From an uncultured Lachnospiraceae bacterium (GTDB taxonomy: Bacteria > Bacillota_A > Clostridia > Lachnospirales > Lachnospiraceae): a stretch of 13,713 nucleotides of DNA. The notes beneath the pieces were generated by a model, which did no database searches, was not told where the DNA came from, and was given only the letters and a program-made list of their open reading frames with translations. The stretch is taken from contig CAJTOU010000070.1 of NCBI GenBank assembly GCA_910577835.1, positions 1-13,713 on the forward strand, written 5' to 3'. Each line of letters opens with the position of its first letter. Position 1 is the stretch's first letter. Position numbers and translations under genes: made by a program. This document shows, one piece after another, positions 1-6,275 of this stretch.

Positions 1-54
1 TTGCGAGGTCGATGAAGCAGGAAGCCCATTGGCTTTAGACAATGGGTAGTTCAC
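1..54 (+). ncRNA. Probable 3' scaffold of a TnpB guide RNA (reRNA/omegaRNA) and IS right end
   Basis: A 7-bp perfect stem, CCCATTG (25-31) with CAATGGG (40-46), encloses the loop GCTTTAGA and is followed by TAGTTCAC (47-54). In IS200/IS605 elements such a hairpin ends the guide-RNA scaffold, and the next roughly 16-20 bases outside the element serve as the guide. The element boundary is inferred at about base 54. If that is right, the guide would begin with AAGAAGCTGATTGAGAGG. The left end and transposase are outside the window. Confidence 0.5.
2..49 (+). CDS. tnpB: C-terminal end of a probable TnpB (IS200/IS605 OrfB), partial
   Basis: Only the last 15 codons and a TAG stop are inside the window, in the frame starting at base 2; the peptide is CEVDEAGSPLALDNG. 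I call it TnpB because the coding end overlaps a CCCATTG/CAATGGG hairpin and runs into GTAGTTCAC, an arrangement typical of the right end of IS200/IS605 elements, where the tnpB stop lies inside the guide-RNA scaffold. TnpB is an RNA-guided nuclease that helps retain the transposon. No catalytic residue is visible because the gene body lies outside the window, so the family call rests on end architecture and not on domains. Confidence 0.5.
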   Translation, partial: CEVDEAGSPLALDNG

Positions 55-171
55 AAGAAGCTGATTGAGAGGCTTTCAGTATAGATACATGTCCAAATCA
101 ATGTCTGAATAAATATTCGGATAGATAAAAAATTTTATGAAAAAACAAAAAACAGGAAATGGAGATAAAAA
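55..171 (+). other. Intergenic region upstream of the DUF445 gene
   Basis: This AT-rich stretch lies between the putative IS right end and the DUF445 start. It holds an imperfect palindrome, CTGAATAAATATTCGG (about 104-119), and a GGAGAT ribosome binding site near 160. I could not find a -35/-10 pair with acceptable spacing, so the promoter of the downstream genes is unassigned and may lie further upstream. Confidence 0.4.
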
Positions 172-999
172 ATGGATTGGATATTAGAACCTTTCATTGG
201 AGCGGTAATTGGCTGCTTTACCAATTTTATAGCATTAAAAATGCTGTTCCGCCCTTATCAGGAAGTAAAAATTTTTGGACGAAAGCTGCCATTTACTCCG
301 GGAATGATTCCAAAAAGAAAAAAAGAAGTTGCGCATGCGATTGGCAGAGTGATAAATGATAACCTGCTTGAAAAAGATGATATTGCCGAAGCGCTTACAA
401 AGGAAACAACTGTTGCAAAAATAAGGGCGGGAATTATGGATTATCATCTGAATATTCCAAAGGCAAAGGAGGGACAACGTTCGGCGGGTGATATTATTTC
501 AGACCTTGTTCTGAAGCTGGATATTAAATCTGTAATTGCAGAAGAGATAACAAACTTTATGCAGGAAAAGCTTACTGGCGGATTTCTTGCAATGTTTTTA
601 AATGAAAAAGTGATAGGCGATATCTCTGACCAGATAGGGGAATGGATTCAGACCTATATGGAGAATGATGGAAAAGAGTTTATCAAAAAAACAATTGACC
701 ATGAAATAGACGAGCTGTCAGATATGCGCATAGAGGATATTCTGGTGAAATATAACTTTGATACAGAGGAAGTGGGGCAGCTTATAGAAAGAAAATACAA
801 AGAGATTGTTCTTCAAAATTATGAAACCATAGTAGATGAAATCGATATTGCCGGACTGGTAGAACAGAAAATATGTGAAATGGATATGGCGCAGCTCGAA
901 CAGCTTATTTTCGCTGTTATGAAAAAGGAGCTGAATGCAATTGTGTATCTGGGCGCACTGATTGGTCTTGCAATAGGATTTTTAAATCTGTTAATTTAA
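172..999 (+). CDS. DUF445 family membrane protein
   Basis: This 275-residue protein belongs to the DUF445 family (B. subtilis YheB-like), whose biochemical function is unknown. The N-terminus (about residues 8-32) is a hydrophobic segment with the family signature GAVIGCFTNFIALKMLFRP, followed by a conserved Gly/Pro/Arg-rich loop around FTPGMIPKRK (residues 41-50). The middle, about residues 50-250, is hydrophilic and helical, with many Glu, Lys and Ile residues. The last 22 residues form a second membrane segment. A hairpin-like topology with both ends in the membrane and a large helical body between them is therefore likely. Start: GGAGAT lies 7-12 bases before this ATG; an out-of-frame ATG at 159 opens only a short shadow frame. 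The protease gene follows within about 40 bases, so the two are probably cotranscribed. It is shorter than YheB but complete. Confidence 0.85.
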   Translation: MDWILEPFIGAVIGCFTNFIALKMLFRPYQEVKIFGRKLPFTPGMIPKRKKEVAHAIGRVINDNLLEKDDIAEALTKETTVAKIRAGIMDYHLNIPKAKEGQRSAGDIISDLVLKLDIKSVIAEEITNFMQEKLTGGFLAMFLNEKVIGDISDQIGEWIQTYMENDGKEFIKKTIDHEIDELSDMRIEDILVKYNFDTEEVGQLIERKYKEIVLQNYETIVDEIDIAGLVEQKICEMDMAQLEQLIFAVMKKELNAIVYLGALIGLAIGFLNLLI

Positions 1000-1041
1000 G
1001 GGAAATATTGTAAATGAAATATGGAGGAGAAGAGAAGCACT

Positions 1042-2601
1042 ATGGAAAATACACAGTTTCATATTAAATATAACAAAACAGAGATAGCTTCTGTTATGGA
1101 TTTTGCTAATATAAATCATGCAGACAGCGCTTGTGTTGATTGTTCAGATGAAACCACAGACAGCAACGAAAGACAGGTGTGTTTTATCCGTGCGTTGGGC
1201 GCTTACAGCGGATTGACCACAGATATACTTTCTGTTGATAAAATGCTGACACAAAACATGCATGAGGGAAATGGAAAATATATAAGAATAAACGCGTTGC
1301 CCCAAATTACAGACAGTGGAGATATAGCAGTTTACAAAAAATCTTATGAGTACTGGATAAACGGAGGAAGAAAGGTTATAACAAGTAAGTGCCTGAAAGG
1401 GAAGGATATAGAGGAGCTTGCTGGCCGCGCATTTTATCAGGTGATAGAAAAATTTCGGGCATGTACTGCGGGGGTAAGCGCTTCAATGGAGCAGAATTTT
1501 GCAATTAAGCTGATGTATTGGGCAGATAAAGTATGCGAGGTATTTTTTCAGAACTGGGAGCTTCTGAAAAACTGTAAATTTATTTACAGCGGTTCTTTGA
1601 AAAAGCAGGAGTATCTGTTTTGTTATTTTCTGACGTTTTTTGGAATAGATGTATTAATGCTGCGGACAGAAAATGATACAGAACCAGGAAAAGCGTTGGA
1701 AAATTTATCCATGGATATTAAACTGGGAGAGTTTGGAAAGTGTGATATTCCGCAATATCATCCGGAAATGTCTCAAAGTAAAAATATTGTGGTAAATACA
1801 AGAAGAGCTGACAGAGATGAAAGGACCAGACAAATGCAGAACCGTCAGGCTGCAATTGGCGGTAATCAGGAGCAGAACACACAGGCTGTGGCTGGAGATA
1901 GTCAGTCAGGGCAAAACAGGCAGCCTGTAATGGGAGGCATTCAGTCAGGACGACAGGCTGTGATTCGTGACAGCCAGACACAAAGAAATTCAGGAATTGT
2001 TTTAACACCAGAGCCAAAACACGAGCTTGCTTTTGAAGAGCTTGCGCTTCTGGCATCTTCGATTGTTATGATAACCATACATGATAAAAAGGGAAAGCCT
2101 CTTGGAAGCGGTTCGGGTATTATGATTAATGAACAGGGATACATACTGACAAATAACCATGTTGCCTGTCAGGGACATTTTTATTCTGTCAGAATTGAGG
2201 GAGACGAAGAGGTTTATCAAACGGATGAAATGATAAAATACAACCAGCTTCTTGACCTTGCAATTATAAGAATCGACAAGACATTGCAGCCGGTACCTTT
2301 TTATCAGGGAGAAAAGCCTCTGGTACGCGGGCAGAAGGTAGTGGCCATAGGAAGTCCGCTTGGTTTGTTTAATTCTGTATCTGACGGTATTATTTCTGGT
2401 TTTCGAAATATTGACAATGTAGACATGATACAGTTCACTGCGCCAACTTCAAGGGGCAGTTCAGGAGGTGCGGTTTTTAACATGTATGGAGAGGTAATCG
2501 GAATCAGTACGGCAGAGATTGGCTATGGGCAGAATATTAATCTGGCTGTGGGATATGAATATATCAATACCTTTATACAGGGATTTTATAAAACAAAGTA
2601 G
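1042..2601 (+). CDS. Cytoplasmic trypsin-like (HtrA/S1C) serine protease with YceG-like N-terminal unit
   Basis: This 519-residue protein has three parts. Residues about 45-215 resemble one repeat unit of the downstream YceG: a VCFIRALG strand (46-53) and later KFIYSGSLKK (179-188) plus FGIDVLML (200-207), matching KILYEGEVSN and AGCDVVLLQY in YceG. Residues about 264-315 are a Gln/Gly-rich linker of degenerate 13-residue repeats. Residues about 333-513 are a chymotrypsin-fold protease with a full triad: His373 in TNNHVA, Asp405 in LLDLAII and Ser474 in GSSGG. There is no signal peptide, membrane segment or PDZ domain, unlike typical HtrA, so it should act in the cytoplasm. Start: GGAGGAG at 1023-1029 favours the ATG at 1042; an in-frame ATG at 1021 would add seven residues but has a poor ribosome binding site. 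The fusion links it to the Ter system; its substrate is unknown. Confidence 0.85.
   Translation: MENTQFHIKYNKTEIASVMDFANINHADSACVDCSDETTDSNERQVCFIRALGAYSGLTTDILSVDKMLTQNMHEGNGKYIRINALPQITDSGDIAVYKKSYEYWINGGRKVITSKCLKGKDIEELAGRAFYQVIEKFRACTAGVSASMEQNFAIKLMYWADKVCEVFFQNWELLKNCKFIYSGSLKKQEYLFCYFLTFFGIDVLMLRTENDTEPGKALENLSMDIKLGEFGKCDIPQYHPEMSQSKNIVVNTRRADRDERTRQMQNRQAAIGGNQEQNTQAVAGDSQSGQNRQPVMGGIQSGRQAVIRDSQTQRNSGIVLTPEPKHELAFEELALLASSIVMITIHDKKGKPLGSGSGIMINEQGYILTNNHVACQGHFYSVRIEGDEEVYQTDEMIKYNQLLDLAIIRIDKTLQPVPFYQGEKPLVRGQKVVAIGSPLGLFNSVSDGIISGFRNIDNVDMIQFTAPTSRGSSGGAVFNMYGEVIGISTAEIGYGQNINLAVGYEYINTFIQGFYKTK
1828..1986 (+). repeat. Degenerate 39-bp coding repeats, Gln-rich linker of the protease
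   Basis: About four imperfect 13-codon units lie in frame, with a shared pattern of Q-N-x-Q, a short hydrophobic run, Gly/Asp and Q(S)G. Examples are QNRQAAIGGNQE, QNTQAVAGDSQSG, QNRQPVMGGIQSG and RQAVIRDSQTQ. They form a probably flexible tether between the YceG-like unit and the protease domain. The units differ from one another in both protein and DNA, so this is an old array. Confidence 0.7.
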
Positions 2602-2694
2602 GTTATGTCCGATTCAGCAGTTTTTGATGCAAATTATCAATACAAATCGTTCCAAAACACACTGTGAGAAAAATAGACAATATTTACCGCAAAT

Positions 2695-2712
2695 AACTTA
2701 AAAAATTAAGTT
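2695..2712. repeat. AT-rich inverted repeat upstream of the ydbC promoter
   Basis: AACTTAA (2695-2701) and TTAAGTT (2706-2712) are perfectly complementary across an AAAA loop, ending four bases before the TTGACA -35 box. It could be a binding site or a weak stop for transcription arriving from the protease gene. There is no GC-rich stem or clean U-tract, so I do not call it a terminator. Confidence 0.4.
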
Positions 2713-2716
2713 TACA

Positions 2717-2745
2717 TTGACAAAACAACAAAAAAGTGACATAGT
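2717..2745 (+). promoter_or_regulatory. Sigma-A-type promoter for ydbC
   Basis: A perfect -35 box TTGACA (2717-2722) is followed after 17 bases by CATAGT (2740-2745), which matches the -10 consensus at four of six positions. The expected start of transcription is near 2752, giving a leader of about 30 bases before the gene. Confidence 0.65.
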
Positions 2746-2782
2746 AAGTAATATTTAAAGCAGTTTATGCAAGGAGGCTATG

Positions 2783-3013
2783 ATGGCAGATATAAAATAT
2801 GAAATCAAGGAAGAACTGGGAAGTATTTCAGAAAGTGCAAAAGGCTGGACAAAAGAAGTAAATCTTATTTCATGGAACGGCGCGGCGCCAAAATACGATA
2901 TCAGGGACTGGGCGCCGGACCATGAAAAAATGGGCAAAGGAATTACACTCACAAAAGAAGAGGTTCAGGAATTATATAAAATTCTTGGCAAAATTGTAGT
3001 TGATGAAGCATAA
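2783..3013 (+). CDS. ydbC: YdbC family PC4-like nucleic-acid-binding protein
   Basis: This small protein of 76 residues belongs to the YdbC family, bacterial relatives of the eukaryotic coactivator PC4 that bind single-stranded DNA as dimers. Visible family features are a Gly-Trp-Thr-Lys-Glu turn (about 22-26), the strand LISWNG (29-34), the signature KYDIRDWAPDHEKMGKGITL (about 38-57) and a C-terminal helix ending LYKILGKIVV. Start: AAGGAGG at 2771-2777 lies only 2 bases from the ATG at 2780 but 5 from the in-frame ATG at 2783, so the second is preferred; both give essentially the same protein. It has its own promoter and is followed by a hairpin terminator, so it is a single-gene unit. A role in DNA or transcription maintenance is known only at family level. 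Confidence 0.88.
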   Translation: MADIKYEIKEELGSISESAKGWTKEVNLISWNGAAPKYDIRDWAPDHEKMGKGITLTKEEVQELYKILGKIVVDEA

Positions 3014-3027
3014 CATAAGTTATTGAT

Positions 3028-3099
3028 AAAGAGCTTTCAATATCAGACATGGTTGTTATTCATTTTTATAACTCCTGTCCTACGTTGAAAGCTCTTTTT
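3028..3099 (+). terminator. Long structured terminator hairpin after ydbC
   Basis: AAAGAGCTTTCAA (3028-3040) pairs perfectly with TTGAAAGCTCTTT (3085-3097), 13 bp, and ends in TTTTT (3095-3099). The 44-base interior is itself foldable: GACA-T-GG pairs with CCTGTC across a one-base bulge, and GTTAT pairs with ATAAC around an 8-base loop. The whole is one long interrupted hairpin, not a compact terminator. Confidence 0.7.
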
Positions 3100-3127
3100 G
3101 AAAAATCCATAAATATCCAACTATTGC

Positions 3128-3156
3128 TTGAAATTCCGCCCATTCAATGCTATAAT
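3128..3156 (+). promoter_or_regulatory. Sigma-A promoter for the rhomboid gene
   Basis: TTGAAA (3128-3133) and a perfect TATAAT (3151-3156) are separated by 17 bases, and the -10 box is preceded by TGC, giving an extended -10. The start of transcription is expected near 3163, about 55 bases before the gene. Confidence 0.8.
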
Positions 3157-3218
3157 GTCATAGGAAATATAAAGTAATTTCCTGTGAAAAAATAAAATAT
3201 CAAGGAGGTTTCTTTTTT

Positions 3219-3809
3219 ATGGCAGGACGAAACAAATTTGAGCTGAAGTTTTCCTTCAATTCTCCCGTAATCCTCGGATTTACCATTATATGTTTTCTTG
3301 TATTGATTTTAGACAGCATTACATCACATGCAAGTACAAACTTAATATTCAGTGAGTATCATTCTTCGCTTCTGAATCCGATGACCTATATCCGTTTTGT
3401 CGGTCATATTTTTGGACATGCCGGATGGGACCATTTTATGGGCAATATTATGCTTATTCTGATTGTTGGTCCTCTTCTGGAGGAAAAATACGGTTCGGCC
3501 AATATGATATTTGTTATACTGGTGACGGCGCTCGGCACAGGTATTGCAAATTATATCCTATTTCCAAGAACACAAATGCTTGGAGCCAGCGGAGTAGTAT
3601 TCGCCCTGATATTATTATCCTCCATTACCAGCATGAAAAGTGGAAGTATTCCCATTACTTTTATACTGGTAGCAGTTATCTATATTGGTCAGCAGGTTTA
3701 TCAGGGAATTTTCGTGCGGGATAACGTAGCCAATTTAAGCCATATTATTGGCGGGATTATCGGTGCATGGCTTGGGTTTATACTAAATAGAAAAAAGGTA
3801 ACAAGATAA
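3219..3809 (+). CDS. Rhomboid family intramembrane serine protease
   Basis: This 196-residue polytopic membrane protein is of the rhomboid family (S54), which cleaves substrates within or next to the membrane. The active-site elements are present: the H-x-x-x-N motif in DHFMGNI (His72, Asn76), the catalytic serine in GASG (Ser124) and the catalytic histidine in NLSHIIGG (His175). The region around residues 58-72 (YIRFVGHIFGHAGWDH) corresponds to the loop before the second membrane helix. Hydrophobic segments at about 17-32, 74-86, 95-114, 120-135, 145-160 and 173-190 fit a minimal six-helix core without an extra cytosolic domain. AAGGAGG (3202-3208) lies 10 bases before the ATG. It has its own promoter. 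The substrate cannot be predicted. Confidence 0.92.
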   Translation: MAGRNKFELKFSFNSPVILGFTIICFLVLILDSITSHASTNLIFSEYHSSLLNPMTYIRFVGHIFGHAGWDHFMGNIMLILIVGPLLEEKYGSANMIFVILVTALGTGIANYILFPRTQMLGASGVVFALILLSSITSMKSGSIPITFILVAVIYIGQQVYQGIFVRDNVANLSHIIGGIIGAWLGFILNRKKVTR

Positions 3810-3983
3810 CAACGATAAGAATAACTAGCAATAAAAAGTTGCTTCACAATAGAAGATAATTTATTATGAATATATTTATAATGAAATATATTCATAATAA
3901 AATATATTCACAATAAAAAACGAATCAAATAAAGAGATAACAGCGAAAAGATTGACAGAATAATTTAAAGGTGAGTATCATAA
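3810..3983 (+). promoter_or_regulatory. AT-rich control region upstream of yceG
   Basis: This 174-base gap contains a perfect 17-bp palindrome (3861-3900) whose centre carries TATAAT (3877-3882), a candidate -10 box without a good -35. A diverged copy of the right arm follows at 3900-3916. There is no clear terminator for the rhomboid gene. A TTGACA at 3952 is too close to the yceG start to serve it. Confidence 0.4.
3861..3900. repeat. Perfect 17-bp inverted repeat, candidate operator
   Basis: TTATTATGAATATATTT (3861-3877) is the exact reverse complement of AAATATATTCATAATAA (3884-3900), with the 6-base spacer ATAATG. A direct near-copy of the right arm, AAATATATTCACAATAA (3900-3916), differs at one base. 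It lacks GC pairs and a following T-run, so an operator is more likely than a terminator. Confidence 0.6.
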
Positions 3984-5240
3984 ATGATGTTTGAACATAA
4001 ACAACTTCAAAATTTGCAGGATTATTTTACCGATTTAAACAACAGACGTGAATCATGCGTATATTTTTATCGGATAAATAATTACAGCGAGGAAATCAAA
4101 AATTTCATACTGAAATATTATGAGGAAGCCAGAAAAACAGGAGTAGTCATAGAGGGAAAAATTCCAAACCCAACAGAAAAAAATCTGGAATATTATAATG
4201 AAATTATGGGAATGAATTTTCAGATGAGTGTGGGATTTATCGGGACAAGCCTGAAAAAATGGCTGCCGAGAATGAATGACTACCAGAGACAGACCATATC
4301 CATGTCTGTTTATGATACCTTGGATGAAATGAGAAAATCCGGAAAAAATGATAATATGCTGAAAAATGCATATATTAAATTTATGTGCTGGCTGTATTAT
4401 AAATTTGAACGCATTGTCAGCCAGCTTGGAGAAAACAGGATTCCAAAGATTTTATATGAGGGAGAAGTAAGTAATTATGAATTAAAGCTGATTACTATTT
4501 TATCCAACGCCGGTTGTGATGTTGTGCTTCTCCAATACAAAGGAGATGCTGCTTACAAAAAGCTGGACCCCGAATCAAAGTTTTCCATAAATCTTCCGTC
4601 TGGAAACACTGCATTTCCACAGGATTTCAGCATAAAATGGGTTCGAAAAGAGATGGAAAATCAGATGAATCTTCAGAGATTATATGGAGTTTTACCAGAG
4701 CTTTTGAATTGTACCAATGCATGGATAAAGGGAAAAGGTCTCTGGGATGTCAGTAAGAGTGTTCTGACAAGGGGAACAGATAAAAAACTGTTTTACAACT
4801 GCTTTATCAGAATAAACGGAGTAGAGGACAAGCTTACTTATCTAAATGAACTGTATCAGTTTCAGCTTGAGTTGAAAGGTGCAAAAAGACAGCTTGTAAT
4901 TATAGAAAATACAATTCCTGCCCCATCTATGGAAGAAATCAGCAGTATTCGCAGAAATAACTACAAAAACCGTGACCAGATGTTGATTGATTTATCATCA
5001 AATCTTAAATATACAGCCAATATGGAGCTGCAAAGACTGATGAACAAGGCATTTATTGATGTTATGGTGGAAGCGGAAGCGCAGGAAGGCATGAATCTCA
5101 ATAAACTTACAAATAAAGCGGTTTATCTTCTCTGCTGGCAGAAGCGCTACCAGCAGGAGCTGTTTAAGGACTGGAAGCAGCCGGATATCAGTGTTTTTAT
5201 CTGGGCGGCTGCAAAAATGAAAATGAAGAGCTGTTTTTAA
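3984..5240 (+). CDS. yceG: YceG family protein, N-terminal part (frameshifted)
   Basis: These 418 codons encode the first part of a YceG family protein (YceG_bac, a component of Ter stress operons; biochemical role unknown). Two related units are visible. The first has CVYFYRINN (25-33) and PKILYEGEVSN (154-164) with GCDVVLLQY (177-185). The second begins with YNCFIRINGV (271-280) and is cut at DISVFIWAAA (401-410). After that strand the frame ends with KMKMKSCF and a stop. Reading one base back at the A-run 5213-5217 continues the protein without a stop to 6247, restoring about 754 residues. The start has AAGGTGAG 8 bases upstream (3968-3975); the adjacent in-frame ATG at 3987 is possible. 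It is the first gene of the telA/terD operon. It is either a broken gene, a sequencing error in a homopolymer, or a frameshifted product. Confidence 0.75.
   Translation: MMFEHKQLQNLQDYFTDLNNRRESCVYFYRINNYSEEIKNFILKYYEEARKTGVVIEGKIPNPTEKNLEYYNEIMGMNFQMSVGFIGTSLKKWLPRMNDYQRQTISMSVYDTLDEMRKSGKNDNMLKNAYIKFMCWLYYKFERIVSQLGENRIPKILYEGEVSNYELKLITILSNAGCDVVLLQYKGDAAYKKLDPESKFSINLPSGNTAFPQDFSIKWVRKEMENQMNLQRLYGVLPELLNCTNAWIKGKGLWDVSKSVLTRGTDKKLFYNCFIRINGVEDKLTYLNELYQFQLELKGAKRQLVIIENTIPAPSMEEISSIRRNNYKNRDQMLIDLSSNLKYTANMELQRLMNKAFIDVMVEAEAQEGMNLNKLTNKAVYLLCWQKRYQQELFKDWKQPDISVFIWAAAKMKMKSCF
5213..5217 (+). other. Frameshift site in yceG (A5 homopolymer)
   Basis: In the first frame the reading is GCA AAA ATG; with one extra A it becomes GCA AAA AAT GAA AAT GAA, which stays open for 58 codons up to the ATG at 5390 and then to the stop at 6247. 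A single-base loss from an A6 run explains the break. The sequence is not a classical X-XXY-YYZ slippery heptamer. Confidence 0.85.
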
Positions 5241-5389
5241 AATTTCTCGCAAGGCTTCCGGTAGATGTACTTATTTTAAATCCAAATTTAAATACAAAAT
5301 GCTGTCTGGAAGATAAGCTGTTATACGAAATCAATTATCGCGAATCCCTGACAGTAGAGAGATTTCCAAGAGAAAACTCCGATATCCGT

Positions 5390-6247
5390 ATGGGTACGGC
5401 CGCGTATCATGCAGAAAGAGAACTAGACGAGCTGATGTATCAGGATTCCGGCATATACCGCAATCAGCAGTATGGCAGAGCGGTTTCTGTAACACTTCAG
5501 ACTATGTATGAGGAAATCGCTATTTTGTGGAATCAGGAGTTAAAATACCGGCCAAATTTCAGCACAGTTGATTCCGTGGTGAACATACCTGTGATATTTG
5601 CCAAGGCTTCCGGTGTGAAAAATGGACAGATTGAAAATTATTGGGACAGTATTAGAAGACTGATTACAGAGGATGTCGTTGTTATAAAACAGGCGCCGTT
5701 TCTTTCGTCAACAGACCAGAATCCGGTGAAACAGTATGTCACAGAATTTTTTAAAAACAGAAAACTTCTAAAGGAAAAGATAAAAGCTCATAAGTCTTAT
5801 CAGTATGGATATTTAAGAGAAGATATACAAAATCACATTCTGGAAAAGCTGCAGCTTTTGATTGAACAGAAATTAATTCGGGGAACCTTTGAAAATGGAA
5901 CGGAATATACAATTATTTCAGTAGTTTTAAATCTAAATCAAGATATTTTAAGACGGATTCAGAAATTTGATTTTACGAAAAAAAATCCAAAAGTGATTTA
6001 TATTAATACAAAGGAAAGTATGATTTCTCTCGAAGACAGCATAGCTATGGCATTTTTAAATCTGATTGGTTTTGATATTCTGTTTTTTGTACCTACCGGA
6101 TATCAAAGCGTAGAGAAGTATTTTAATAAAAAAGTGATGGAGGAGCATCAGATTGGAGAGTATGTCTATGATTTGACAGTCCCTGATTTGAGTTCATCAA
6201 ATATACGTCATTCATGGCGGGAGAGATTGTTCGGAAGAAACAATTAG
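5390..6247 (+). CDS. yceG: YceG family protein, C-terminal part (frameshifted)
   Basis: This is the remaining part of the YceG protein; 285 codons follow the first ATG, and the frame is open back to 5216. It completes the second unit (FLARLPVDVLILNPN just after the shift) and holds a third: NIPVIFAKASGVKN, then KVIYINTKESMISLE and GFDILFFVPTGYQSVEKYF, before the C-terminus RERLFGRNN. No ribosome binding site precedes the ATG at 5390, so independent translation is unlikely and this is best read as the 3' half of one interrupted gene. telA starts 28 bases after the stop. If the shift is real, the protein is absent unless ribosomes or polymerase slip at the A-run. Confidence 0.7.
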   Translation: MGTAAYHAERELDELMYQDSGIYRNQQYGRAVSVTLQTMYEEIAILWNQELKYRPNFSTVDSVVNIPVIFAKASGVKNGQIENYWDSIRRLITEDVVVIKQAPFLSSTDQNPVKQYVTEFFKNRKLLKEKIKAHKSYQYGYLREDIQNHILEKLQLLIEQKLIRGTFENGTEYTIISVVLNLNQDILRRIQKFDFTKKNPKVIYINTKESMISLEDSIAMAFLNLIGFDILFFVPTGYQSVEKYFNKKVMEEHQIGEYVYDLTVPDLSSSNIRHSWRERLFGRNN

Positions 6248-6275
6248 AAACATTAAAAGAAAGAGAGGATAATCT

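Noticed and set aside
65..85. TTGAGA (65-70) and TATAGA (80-85) as a promoter upstream of the DUF445 gene
   Set aside because: The spacer is only 9 bases, far from the 16-18 needed.
1718..2056. Minus-strand open frame of 112 codons inside the protease gene
   Set aside because: It is antisense to the repeat linker and protease domain, has no ribosome binding site or recognisable protein features, and is explained by the coding pattern of the + strand gene.
3861..3916. CRISPR-like or tandem repeat array
   Set aside because: There are only two arms and one diverged direct copy, with no spacers of regular length.
3952..3981. TTGACA (3952-3957) with TATCAT (3976-3981) as a promoter for yceG
   Set aside because: The -10 would overlap the region of the ribosome binding site and transcription would begin at or after the ATG at 3984, so it cannot give the normal message.
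5207..5225. Programmed -1 frameshifting in yceG
   Set aside because: There is no X-XXY-YYZ heptamer in the right phase and no obvious stimulatory hairpin; single-base loss in an A-run is the simpler explanation, although slippage is not excluded.
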